NCBI GenBank assembly: GCA_015499985.1
Contig: JAAAUF010000008.1
Location: forward strand, 62,001 to 126,000
Direction of reading: 5' to 3'
DNA length: 64,000 bases
Source of the DNA: Haplosporangium gracile
Lineage: Eukaryota; Mortierellomycota; Mortierellomycetes; Mortierellales; Mortierellaceae
Shown here piece after piece: positions 35,793-48,261 of this stretch. Made by a program: the position numbers and the translations under genes. The number at the start of each line of letters is the position of its first letter. The first letter of the stretch is position 1. The notes beneath the pieces were generated by a model. The model was given only the letters and a program-made list of their open reading frames with translations. It searched no databases and was not told the DNA's origin.

Positions 35793-36507
35793 TCAACAGC
35801 GCAGGCTCAATCCAAGCGACTCATTCAAGGCCTGCACAATATTCCGGTATTCAGCCAGCGTTTCTTGCTTGAGTTTGCGCATCTGGGGCTTCATGACTCG
35901 CGTTGTTCTACGATATATACATCAAAAAAGTATTTGAATGTTACAATGACTATACTATAGAGTCAGACGGACTAAGTGTTAAAAAAGAGTCTACTATCAC
36001 AGTCCACACCCTACGTAAAATGACATACCCTTGACTGTTCTCTGCGGCGATTCTGGTCAGGTTACTTATCACCGAGTGCTCAACACCAAAACGTGTAGTA
36101 GCAATTTCAAAAAAATACCGAGTATTCAACGCTGAGTTGGTAAAGAGCGTGAGCAGTGGAGTCAATTTTCAGTCTACACATGTTAGAGCCGAAACAAACG
36201 CTTTAGGTCACAACTTTGCAGGGTGAACTTGCATGTTTGACATACCTCGCTCCCACTCCTGTCTAATATCGGCTTCACTTGTTGCAGATCGTCGACGCGA
36301 CTCGTCAAACCCTTCGCGTATCTTTTGCCGGATGACATTCCGCCCAGGGTTTGTATACATCACCGAGAGACTCCCCACCCGCCATAGCGTCCGAAAGAGG
36401 GAGCGAGCGTCAGCATCTGTGGGGCTAAAGTCCAGGGGTATTGACTTCGGAGGCTTTCCAAGCGTGCGAGGTAATGAAGAAGCGACGTTCAGAGGAATAC
36501 GAGGCAT
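35793..36507 (-). CDS. Small LYR-motif-like, probably mitochondrial protein
   Basis: Three exons on the minus strand (36507-36246, 36131-36029, 35907-35793) give 159 residues. The segment ARSLFRTLWRVGSL, then NPGRNVIRQKIREGF, resembles the LYR (Complex1_LYR) signature, with Leu-Phe-Arg in place of Leu-Tyr-Arg and the basic/phenylalanine pattern in the second helix. A second helical part follows (NTRYFFEIATTRFGVEHSVI), then a basic C-terminal helix. The first 25 residues are Pro/Arg/Ser-rich without acids. LYR proteins are small mitochondrial assembly factors that work with acyl-carrier protein. I cannot assign a specific member. It shares a 196-bp divergent promoter with the mitochondrial glutamyl-tRNA synthetase gene. 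The exon structure is consistent; the family call is tentative. Confidence 0.5.
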
Positions 36508-36643
36508 CTGTGCGTGTGTCTGTATGTGCGTGAAAGAGAGAAAAAGGGAAAGAAAAGATTGATTGTGTCTGAGATTAGAGCAGGCGGCACAGCCAGGAAG
36601 CCAAATGACTGCTTTTGTTCGGAACCACAAAAGTAAAAAATAA

Positions 36644-38969
<2,326 letters not shown>

Positions 38970-39159
38970 AAGTCAATTTTCATAAATTTTGTTGTCTTTG
39001 TGGCTTTAACATAAAGCAGTCTCTAGCAATTTACTTTTTTTTTTTTTTTCTTGACCTTTTTGACAGGCTGCCCCAAATACAATAATACGGCATCAAGCGA
39101 CTGTTTGACCATCCCTTGCATCTCCACTACCACTACCCTCTTAATCTACATAACTAGCC

Positions 39160-40896
39160 ATGGACGCCATCGCAGACGGACCTCAGGTCCAGGTCAAATT
39201 CGTCACTCAGCAGAGACAGTTCGCCATCCCCGAAACCTCTATTCAGACTCCCGCTCGCCTCAGACGTTATGGACTCTCGCAAATTATCAACCTTGTTCTC
39301 CAGAATGAAGGAGGTGCGTCTATTCCACTCGCCTATTCAACCCACACCAAAGAAGACTACGTTTTCAGTGCGAAATCTTAATGTACAGTCGCTTTATCAA
39401 GCAGAAAGGACTAATCTATCCTCATTGATCGAACTTATTCCTGACGATCTTATAGAGAAGCAGAGACCCTTTGACTTTTTGATTGATGGCGAGTTCTTAA
39501 GGACCTCATTGGCAGAGTATCTAGAGGAGAAGAACATGTCAACTGAGAATGTTTTGACGATCGAATACGTCGAGTCCATGCTTCCTCCTACCCCCTTGTC
39601 TTCATACGAGCACGACGACTGGGTCAGCGCTGTTCAGGCACACCACCCTGGAGGATTCTTGACAGGATCGTACGACAACCACGTTCGCCTCTGGAACAAG
39701 CAGGCTGAGTGCACCCAGATTTTGACAGGACACAACGGAGCCGTCAAGGCTGTTCAATGGCTCACATCCGATGGTAAGCCCAGTTTTTTTTCTAATCACG
39801 GACTGCGAACAAAACGGTATCAGTTGCATTGATCACGCAGACACTGTTTCTCACCCATACCCAATTGTTTCAACAAACTTAGGCGACAATGGCACATTGC
39901 TTTCGGGAGCATTGGATAGATCTATCTTGGCATGGGAATATAGCCATGCCGATAACAGCCACTCGATTCTGTACGAGTGCAGAGGGCATACTGGAGGAGT
40001 TGAAAGCATCTCTTTGAACGCTACTGGAGACAAGTTTGCTTCCGGATCAGCAGATGCTACCATCAAGATCTGGACTACCATCATCCCCACTGTTAGCGAC
40101 CACATCGAGGATGTCGCTGAGACCCGCAAGAAGAGGAAAACCGTCAAGGAAGACAGGATCTTGAAGGTACACGACCCGGCAGATTCAGAAGGCAAGCTAG
40201 CATGTTGTGGATTAGTCCGTACATTTTACTAACTTGCCCGACATTACACTTACTAGGCGCCTATCTCTTCTCTCAACGCACATACTGGCCCCGTTTCGGC
40301 TGTCACCTTCAGCTCCACATCAGCAGATACCCTTTACAGTGGTGGATGGGACCACTCTGTTCGCGTTTGGGATATTGAGAACAGCGTCAATATCACAACC
40401 AAGGTACATTATATCTACTGGATGAAATTAGCTCAAGCTCATTCAAAGGCAAAAATAATGGAGCTTCAAACTGACTCTCCCAATATGTCTTCATTTCTGC
40501 CTATAGAACTGCGAAAAAGTTGTTCACGCTCTCGACTACTCTCAGCATTCTGGACTTTTGGCCTCAGGTCATGCCGACCCCGTTATCCGCCTTTGGGATC
40601 CTCGCTCGGAAGATTCATCGGTTGTGAAGCAGACTCTGAGCGGACACCAGAACTGGGTTACCTCTGTGTCGTGGTCGCCTTCGTCGTCGTACATGTTGGC
40701 AAGTGGTTCTTACGATGGTTTGATCAAGGTGTGGGACATCCGTGCCAAGGGTGCCCTTTATACCTTGTCTCACGGAAAAGCCTCCAAGAAGATCTTTAGC
40801 ATTGACTGGAGCAACGATATTCTTTTGTCGGGTGGTGAAGATAATCAGATGAAGATTCACAAGGTCCAGGATATGACCGAACGCGCTGAGGCATAA
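39160..40896 (+). CDS. YTM1: Ytm1/WDR12, 60S ribosome assembly WD-repeat protein
   Basis: Exons 39160-39313, 39456-39773, 39883-40166, 40257-40403 and 40507-40896 join to 430 residues. The N-terminal NLE domain (about 8-88) includes VQVKFVTQQRQFAIPETS and FDFLIDGEFLRTSLAEYLEE. Seven WD-type repeats follow, with LLSGALDRSILAWEY, TLYSGGWDHSVRVWDIENS and MLASGSYDGLIKVWDIRAKG as clear examples. Ytm1 binds Erb1 and Nop7 (the PeBoW complex) in the nucleolus. Its NLE/UBL domain is pulled by the AAA-ATPase Rea1 during pre-60S remodelling. A basic KKRKTVKED patch in the repeat region could be a nuclear signal. Confidence 0.93.
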
Positions 40897-41440
40897 ACAC
40901 CAGCAACTTTTAGTCTAGAGCATTTTTTTATTTCTCTCTTTTTCACTTTTTTTTTTAATCACATTACGAGTCCTCCTACAGCAGGAAAGCTTACTACCCA
41001 ATAACACACGCATGCATTCAACAGGATCGAGTAGACTTGTCCCTTTTTTTTGGTTTTGTAGTGTGCACTTTGATCATGTTTCCATACCCCTCTCCCTAGT
41101 TATTCTCGACAAACGGCGGCTAGTGTTTGCTGGTAAGGGGGAGCTGAGGACGTTATGCCGCCGTCAGGTGAACTAGGATGCCTCCTATTTTTTTGTCATC
41201 TAAAGTGGTGACCTGATGGCAATTGTTTAACCCCTCACGCTCACCTGCGCAAAGCCAGCCCCCTGTCAACAAAAAAAATGTTTAATTTTGTGATGATTTT
41301 GAAACTTTGTCTACTTTGTCTCCTTTCTCTTCGTTCTCTTTTCCCTGCTTCTCCGTTCGCTTCCTTGGTCGACGACTTTTTTTTTTTTTTTATTTTCATC
41401 GATATACCTTGCTTCCGCTTCACTCGTCCTCATACCCAGC
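40897..41440. other. Intergenic between YTM1 and aspartic protease genes
   Basis: About 540 bp with T-runs and a pyrimidine-rich segment at 41300-41400. A hydrophobic open frame starting at 41279 looks like a signal peptide but cannot be spliced in frame to the protease (see rejected list). No other feature is seen. Confidence 0.45.
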
Positions 41441-43605
41441 ATGTTTAATAATCAAGAGAAAGTTCTTTCGTAAGGACCAGTAGCTAAAATTGCCACGAAT
41501 CCATTTTTCCGGAAATCATTCAGAGTCTTATTCTGATCCTCAAATCGTCATAAACTCGATAGGTTTCAGTTGACATCCAACCCCAATTTCACAGTCAGGA
41601 CACCAGAGTCGGTCAAGCATGCTGCAGCAAAGCATGAAGATCCAAAACCAAAACCAAAAGGGGGATTCCTTAGTCGCTTGAAAGAACTCGACCCAAAAAT
41701 CTCGGCTGCTAACACTCCACTCTACTATGAAGCCTTGACAGACGTTGCTCGTGATGTTCAATATTATGCCGAAGGTGAGGTTCTTCTTTTCGCAATTTTT
41801 GAGGCTTTACGTCAATCTAACTCTTTTTGCCTGCACCCTTTTTCTGACCACTTCTCCCTTCTCTTGAATAACGCAAATCCAGTCGAGATCGGTTCCAACA
41901 TGCAAAAGTTCCGGCTAGACTTCGATACTGGAAGCAGTGACTTGTGGGTGGCAGACATCACCTGCAAGACCCGTCGTCGTCGGTTCATCAAGGCAAACTC
42001 GACAACATTCAAGCCTGTCAAGGGCAAATTCCAAATCTCGTACGTGAGAAGGGAGGAGGCTTTTTTATACTTTTTTATTTGTGGTCTTATTCAACGTTAT
42101 TATTGAGCACCGTTAAGTTTTGCTACTTTCCTCCGATCGGAAAACATGATAATTGTCTAATGCCTCTCGCCGCACACCTTCCTGCTCCTTCTCTCGCTTC
42201 TTCTGTTTACCTTTGTTTTCTATCCTCTTACCTTCATATTGTACAACCGCACAAATACACAACGCAGTTATGGGGATGGCTCGGCAGTGAGAGGATTCCT
42301 CGGACAAGATCGTGTCAACGTTGGCGGATTGGTGATTGAAGATCAGATCATTGGATTGGTAACAGCGCAGTCCTTGTCGTTCAGCAACGATGTCATTGAC
42401 GGGATCTTGGGCTTGGGCTTCAACACTATCAGCTGCATGCCAGGGACACTGACACCTGTCGACAATATGATCAAACAAAATCTAATTCAGACGCCTATCT
42501 TCAGGTACCGCACACACTTGCATTTGCATCTGCACTGTTAGATAGGTATGCATGTCTCAGAAACATGGCCTCTAACACCATTTATTTTACAGTGTGTGGT
42601 TAGGACGAAGCACCGACGGCGGTGGAGGGGGTACGATCACTTGTCCTTTGTATTGCGCGATTAAACATCATGGTCAATTAAAGTCTCATATCCTAACCAG
42701 ATTTTGTATGTTCTTATAGAATATCGATTTGGAAGCTATGATCCGGAAAGAATCGATGGCGGACTGACATGGTGTCCTGTCACTGTCAAGAGGTACTGGC
42801 AGATCAAGTGTGATGGACTCTTCTTTGGAGATGTGGACCTCCAGCTGGCCTCTGACGTGATTGTAGACACTGGTAGGTCATCTCCTTATACTTCACCTCT
42901 TGGAGTCGTGCATTGCGCAACAATATCTCGAGACCATCCGTCTAACAATAACGCGGCTGCACTCAACTAGGCACGACACTGGTGATCCTCCCGACGGAAG
43001 TCGCAAAGGCCATCCACAGCCACATTCCCGGCTCCTACTACGACGAAAACAATGGCTGGATTGTTCCCAACACCCCCGAGATTGCCAACCTGCCAGGATT
43101 CCAGCTTTTGCTCAGTGGAACAAAGTTTGATGTGGTTATGAAGGATCTTATGCGAGAGGAGGTGGAAGGTAAGAACGGATTCGTCTACTCTGGCATTGCC
43201 AGCAGCGATAGGATCGTAAGTATTAGCCATGCTTTTTTTTTTTTTTTTTTTTGCTTGAGCCATAGACTGTGTTGGTCGGCCGAGCTGCTGCTAACACAGA
43301 TACTTTGAAACCCAATGCAATAGACGACTTGGATCCTCGGAGACGTATTCATTAAGCAAAACTATGTAAGTCATTAATTATACGAAAATGATGTATACCG
43401 TCGCTGTTCTTCTTCATTCTGACAAATGTGCGCTCTTTTTACTCCATCGTAGTGTGTGTTTGACCTTGGTCAGGAACGTGTTGGTATTGCCAAGTGCAAG
43501 CACCCGATCCGCGCCCAACCGTCTATCCTCGAGCAGATGAAAGTGGATACCGTTGCCACTCCAAGCAAAAGCAAGGGCGCTGCCCAAAAATGCTTGATCA
43601 TGTAA
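41441..43605 (+). CDS. Pepsin-family aspartic protease ending in a CaaX prenylation box
   Basis: Nine exons (41441-41469, 41563-41774, 41883-42039, 42268-42504, 42593-42630, 42720-42872, 42971-43215, 43324-43365, 43453-43605) give 421 residues. Both catalytic motifs are intact: DTGSSDLWVAD (Asp95) and VDTGTTLVILP (Asp274), with the flap ISYGDGSAVRGFLGQDRV. The closest remembered relatives are zygomycete pepsins (rhizopuspepsin: DGILGLGFNTI, TPVDNMI, GGGGEYRFGSYD). Two features are odd. The N-terminus starts MFNNQEKVLSFQLTSNPNF, a propeptide-like strand without a preceding signal peptide. The last four residues are Cys-Leu-Ile-Met after a Lys-containing tail, a textbook farnesylation CaaX motif. 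A basic loop (CKTRRRRFIKA) replaces the usual disulphide loop after the first Asp. A missed upstream signal exon cannot be excluded. Confidence 0.88.
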
Positions 43606-44117
43606 ATTCTTTCACCTTCCTTTCTCGCCGAATAATAAATTTTTGAATCTTTAATGGCTCCATTTCAACTCTTTATCCTTCTCCTCTCCCCCTCGCCCTC
43701 TGCGCCTTTACGCCTCCATGGCCCAGGGGTTGATTGGGGATCTCTCTACTGCTGCATTCCCCTACCCTTCCTCTTCCCTCCTTCTCTCCTTCACTTCCCT
43801 TTTGTCGATACGAACTAGCGAGTTTTAACTTTTCCACAAGCATAAACAGCTGGATCACCTTTTTTCGACAAAAAGAGAATGAAGAGTGAGAGGTGAACAA
43901 GTTGATGGTGTAAGGGAGAGTTAAATGCGAGTTTAAGAGATGACATTTCGAGAAGAGAAAGATCAACCTCTCGGTCTTTAATGACTCGGTGCCCAAGTAC
44001 TGGCCTCGCCGGGACAGATGCGGATCGTACATTCCTCTCTCTCTCTCTCTCTCTCCCCTCTTTCTCGCTCTCTCTCTTACTTTTTTATTGACATATTTTT
44101 ACAAGGCACAATGGAGT
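43606..44117. other. Convergent 3' region with CT microsatellite
   Basis: Lies between the stops of the protease gene (plus) and the APC10 gene (minus). It contains a pure CT dinucleotide run at 44035-44054 and further CT-rich sequence. No coding feature. Confidence 0.5.
44035..44054. repeat. (CT)10 microsatellite
   Basis: Ten uninterrupted CT dinucleotides in the non-coding region downstream of both flanking genes. More CT-rich sequence continues to 44080. Confidence 0.95.
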
Positions 44118-44969
44118 TCATCGGATAGTTGAAAACTGGAGACACTCTTGCGCGGTAAAGGGGACTTCTTCATCAAGAGACATAAGAGATCTAGAAGAGA
44201 GTATAAGAGAGCAACAAAGGTGTGAATTTCTTAACATCTGGGCATAGAAAACACTCAACGATGCGGTATTAACTGTAAACTTACTCTCTGGTCGAAAAGA
44301 GTTTCAATTGACGGATGTGAGTGTCTCGTCCTCCATGGTGGTTCGAAAGGACTGCCAGCTGTAACAGGAACACCCTGGGAGGTCGACCACTGTCAAGGTA
44401 TTGAGCAAGAAGATGGGCACAAATGAGTCCTACGAGCTGTTGAGCTTCCTTCCACTCGCATTTATTCAGCAGATCACACGTAATAACGAACGCCTTTTAC
44501 CTGCTGGAAATCTCGGCGAGATTGATGTTCACCCAGCCAGTCGCCTCCTCGACATCCAGACTATAGAGTTCCTTGAGATCCTGATGGTTGGTTCCACCTC
44601 GTACACTGACTCTTAACGGTGTGTAACTCTCATCTTGCTTGTCGCGGAAGAAGGATACTTGACGGATAGACGTCCTTTTCTCAAACTGCATGTTGACAAC
44701 GTGAGGCGACGGGCCGTCAGATCTATCAGATAGAAAAGTAACATGGAATAAATGTGAGTGGAGGTGTGGGTTTTTCTCGTTAAAACAACCACAGACATTG
44801 AGAAAAGTGCTCCAGAACGTCGAGAGAAATCGTGAACGCACTGCCAATATGTGTCGAGGTCGTTGTCGCGGAGCAGCTCGAAACCGTGTCCTGTTTTGGC
44901 ACTGGAGACAGACCATGCTGCCTGCCTGCCAATCTCTACCATGTCGCTCACATCTAGTTCGAGACTCAT
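44118..44969 (-). CDS. APC10: Anaphase-promoting complex subunit 10 (Doc1)
   Basis: Four minus-strand exons: 44969-44842, 44722-44501, 44374-44285 and 44190-44118, giving 170 residues. The DOC domain reads [54 protein letters not shown] and [20 protein letters not shown] followed by RQLKLF. The last residues are FSTIR, so the protein ends in the Ile-Arg tail that docks APC10 on the TPR subunit Cdc27. APC10 helps the anaphase-promoting complex recognise D-box substrates and is needed for processive ubiquitylation. Length equals the family norm. The two small C-terminal exons were found only through this homology; all joins keep frame. It is divergent from the P0 gene over about 660 bp. Confidence 0.9.
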
Positions 44970-45631
44970 TCTGAATGTCTTTTCTTTTATTTGTTGTTGC
45001 GCTTGTTGGTTGCTTGGTGTGTGAACCCTGGGAGGGAATGGTTTGCCAACAAGGACAAAAGGACCAACTAACTCACAACTGGTCCTAGAGTCCCGCCACC
45101 AACTTCCTTTCAAGGAGTGGCTTAAAAGATTTAGATAAATTGAAGGCACAAGTTTGCAACTCGTATGTTGAATCCTCTCAACTTTGGTATGTGTTTCTGC
45201 AGTACGGCTCCAAAGGACAGACTACCGACAATCCATCCATCGGCATCGATACCAATCGACCCATCGATCAACACATCCAACCCTTTGTTTCTTGCTCTCG
45301 CGACATCCAACTACACCAATGAGTACCGGCATTGACCATGGATGCCGTTCATTTACTGAACTGGTACCATCCGCACTTTTTACCTGGACTTTTACTGAAT
45401 CTTGTCAGTGTCAGCAGAGAACGTCTCTCTTTTTTATGCACTAAAGTGCCGCGAGAGGCAGAGAGCGTAGGAGACAGCGGGACCACCAGGACAGACAGCG
45501 ATGAGGGCGATGAGCGCCACGCCACTTTTGCAAACAGGAACAATTGACTTTACTTTCAACAAACTGACCATCAGGCGACCGTTGTATCTAAATCTCGAAT
45601 AGACCTTTAAATCCCTCGAACAACTATCATC
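44970..45631. promoter_or_regulatory. Divergent intergenic region, APC10 and ribosomal P0
   Basis: About 660 bp between two divergent start codons. The P0 gene must be strongly expressed, so its promoter lies in the right half. I see no gene and no motif I can name with confidence. Confidence 0.4.
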
Positions 45632-46827
45632 ATGTCGAAGGCAGGCAAGAAGCAAGAATACTTCGAAAAGCTCAAGACTTACTTGGAGGAGTTCAACTCC
45701 ATCTTCATTGTCAATGTCGACAATGTCGGTTCCAACCAGATGCACGAGATCCGTAAGGCTCTCCGTGGTGATGCCAAGATCCTTATGGGCAAGAACACCA
45801 TGGTCCGTCGTGCCATTCGTATTCTCCAGGCCGAGAACCCCGACTACGAGAAGCTCATGCCCTCGGTCCGCGGCAACGTCGGTTTCGTCTTCACCAACTC
45901 GGACTTGAAGACCATCCGTGACAAGGTTCTCACCAACCGTGTCAAGGCCCCCGCCAAGGCTGGTGCCTTGGCCCCCATTGATGTGTACATCCCTGCCGGT
46001 AACACTGGTATGGAGCCCGGCAAGACCTCTTTCTTCCAGGCTTTGGGTGTCCCCACCAAGATTGCTCGTGGTACCATTGAGATCATCAACGATGTTCATT
46101 TGATCAAGAAGGATCTCCGTGTCGGAGCTTCCGAGGCTGCTCTTTTGAACATGTTGAACATCTCTCCCTTCACCTATGGTTTGACCGTTGTCCAGGTCTA
46201 CGATCAGGGCACCGTTTTCCACCCCTCGGTTTTGGACATTGAGGAGGATGCTCTTATTGGTCACTTCGTTGCCGGTATCAAGAACATTGCCGCCATCTCC
46301 CTCCAGATTGGTTACCCCACCGTTGCTTCGGTCCCCCACTCGATCATCAACTCTTACAAGAACTTGTTGGCCGTTTCTGTTGCCACCGAGTACACCTTCC
46401 CTGGATCTGAGAAGGTAATATTTTGCTCTTTGTTACCCGATCATGATCCCCCTTGAATTTTTTGTCTTTCCTTTGTTATTTCTTATGTGCGAGCCGTGTG
46501 ATGAAAAACTCATTGTAGCCCCTCAACAAGGCAGTGACGAGATAATCAAACACTCTAATTTTTTCCTGATGGTTCTCATTTTTTTTTTTTTTTTTTTGTT
46601 GCCACTAAAAACAACATCAACGAAAATCGAATACAAAAACTAATTAACAATGAAATCTCTTTTCATTTTTGCAATGCTTACAGATCAAGGCCTACCTCGC
46701 TGACCCCTCCGCCTTTGCTGTCGCTGCTCCCGTTGCCGCTACTACCTCCTCCGCCGCCAAGGTCGAGGAGAAGGTTGAGGAGAAGGAGGAGTCTGATGAC
46801 GATATGGGATTCGGTCTTTTCGATTAA
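45632..46827 (+). CDS. RPP0: 60S acidic ribosomal protein P0 (uL10)
   Basis: Exons 45632-46414 and 46684-46827 give 308 residues. The N-terminal part is the L10 rRNA-binding domain ([34 protein letters not shown]). The P0-specific insert and helices for P1/P2 binding follow. The C-terminus is the conserved acidic stalk tail [13 protein letters not shown], which recruits elongation factors. Codon use is strongly biased to C-ending codons (AAG, ATC, GTC), as expected for an abundant protein. The single 269-bp intron separates the folded part from the tail and carries a box C/D snoRNA. An open frame of 301 codons on the opposite strand is a shadow of this biased coding sequence. Confidence 0.97.
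46491..46575 (+). ncRNA. Intronic box C/D snoRNA targeting 18S rRNA
   Basis: Inside the P0 intron, same strand. A perfect C box GTGATGA (46498-46504) and D box CTGA (46566-46569) are flanked by GAGCC (46491-46495) and GGTTC (46571-46575), which can pair as a terminal stem with one G-U. A C'-like GTGACGA (46534-46540) follows a D'-like CTCA (46522-46525). The 17 nt directly before the D box (46549-46565) are the exact reverse complement of GAAAAAATTAGAGTGTT, a nearly universal 18S rRNA segment. By the D+5 rule the methylated base is the fourth of the six A. From memory this matches the 18S site guided by yeast snR53 (Am796); that name needs checking. Intronic hosting in a ribosomal-protein gene is common for C/D snoRNAs. 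Confidence 0.85.
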
Positions 46828-47171
46828 ACGCCTCCCTTGCCTGAACACTTGTTTTTTCCCCCTAATAAACTTGTGAAAAAGAAAGGTCAAGGAAGCAACC
46901 TCTTGAGGGTGTGATTCTTGCATTTCCTTTTTGTTGGAACCTAAAAACTATTTTCTCTTACTCTTTTTTTGCTTGCTTTTGTGTGCGTTGGCTTTGATTT
47001 TGATTTGCGTCGTTTTTCTTCAAAGGAACCCTGCTGGTCCAGCTTTTTTAAAGAATGGTGGAATGCGCAAGTATGAGCGAAGCACTTTTTGTATTACATG
47101 ACCTTGATTTTTTCTGTATACTTTTTTCTATCAAAGCTTCATTCGAAAGGCACAATTATCATCAGGCGGTC
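46828..47171. other. P0 3' region
   Basis: A/T-rich sequence after the P0 stop, with AATAAA-type sequence near 46864. No gene. The right end leads into the first F-box pseudogene. Confidence 0.5.
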
Positions 47172-47867
47172 AAATGGTGACATCCTCCAACACCCGCGCG
47201 TCACATTTTTTTTTGGCTATACCCTTCCATATCTCATGCAACATGACGGCCTCGACTATTTTTTCGGGTCAATCGCTGTTAAGATGCCTTCCAACCTTGC
47301 ACAAATTGGAGGTCTTTGAGGGCTACGAAGAACAAGGCTTCCCGATAGACATGATCGCGTCGGTCCTGGATCAATACTGCCCTCTTCTGACGTCTGACGG
47401 AATTTGGAGTACGAGGTCGCGATGAAACCAACCTCTTGGTCTCTATTCTTTCCTCCAACACCGCCACATACAGATCTCGATGAAGCACGCGAAAACATTG
47501 ATCCAGTCTACGATGACGACGGCCAGTTCCCTGCAGCCCATCCTACAGAGTTGTCCTTGGTTGGAGACCTTGGATGTTGCTGCTCATGAGATTGATATGG
47601 ATTTAGTCGACATGAGCGAGTGGATCTGCAAGGACCTGAAGACGCTTCGGATCAGAGTCAGGGTCTCAATACTAAGGACAACATCCTCAGGACGGTCGCT
47701 CTTTGGCGCAAGGGATGTTGGAGACGATGGCAGGAGGAGGCTGGGGCTCCAGTGGAGGAGCAAAGCTAGTTCGATCTGACGATTGAAGCACTATCGCGCG
47801 TCATCTTCTCAGGTTTGTTAAGTTAGAGTTTGTCTGGCTTGGATGGCAGTACTGGACGCCGCTCTAG
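47172..47867 (+). pseudogene. Decayed F-box/LRR gene fragment, copy A
   Basis: Fragments in different frames match the C-terminal half of the intact F-box/LRR protein at 4245-5822. The clearest is LETLDVAAHEIDMDLVDMSE followed by WICKDLKTLRIRVR, which parallels its MDMDVVEMGEWICKDLRRLR. At about 47665 the frame shifts by one base, after which GLNTKDNILRTVALWRKGCW continues the alignment. A stop follows after a Glu-Glu-Gln-Ser, and the last recognisable piece (EFVWLGWQYWTPL) ends with TAG at 47865-47867. Upstream LRR pieces (LHKLEVFEGYEEQGFPIDMI) are in another frame. No start codon or F-box remains. A ten-N gap follows 45 bp later. Confidence 0.8.
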
Positions 47868-47911
47868 TAGAAGACATATGGATCAAACGGCAACTCAGCT
47901 TGGACTAGACT

Positions 47912-47921
47912 NNNNNNNNNN
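47912..47921. other. Assembly gap (10 N)
   Basis: Ten undetermined bases followed by a T-run, lying between two pseudogenes of the same family. Repeated sequence may have caused the break. Confidence 0.98.
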
Positions 47922-48261
47922 TTTTTTTTTTTTTTCACGAGCACACATCTTCGCCCACGCGCTCGCATTTTAATTGCTTTAGTCGCAAACTCAAAACAAA
48001 AACCGTATATAAGAAAAAGGCGCTTGGTTGACGATACTTTCGATACGCCTTGTGTTGTAACAAGCATAGTACCATCATCTTGACTTCAAAGGCCTTTTGA
48101 CATCAGCCTTTTTTGTTACAAAGTCAACAATCTACAGTTACGCGTCCTATCAACGTCAGCGACGCAAAGCCAGAGGATAAAATGGCGAATTAACAAAACT
48201 TTTTTTTTGCACTTCAGTTTCCTTCCATCCTTCCTTCTTCACCCGCACCCCTAAGGACACA

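Noticed and set aside
41279..41484. Hydrophobic frame upstream of the aspartic protease that looks like a signal peptide
   Set aside because: It comes from a T-rich promoter segment. At the 41469/41470 donor its phase is wrong: joining to either nearby acceptor gives an early stop, while the MFNNQEKVLS frame splices perfectly.
45434..46339. 301-codon open frame antisense to ribosomal P0
   Set aside because: Codon bias of a highly expressed gene often leaves the opposite strand open; the translation resembles no protein family and P0 is certain.
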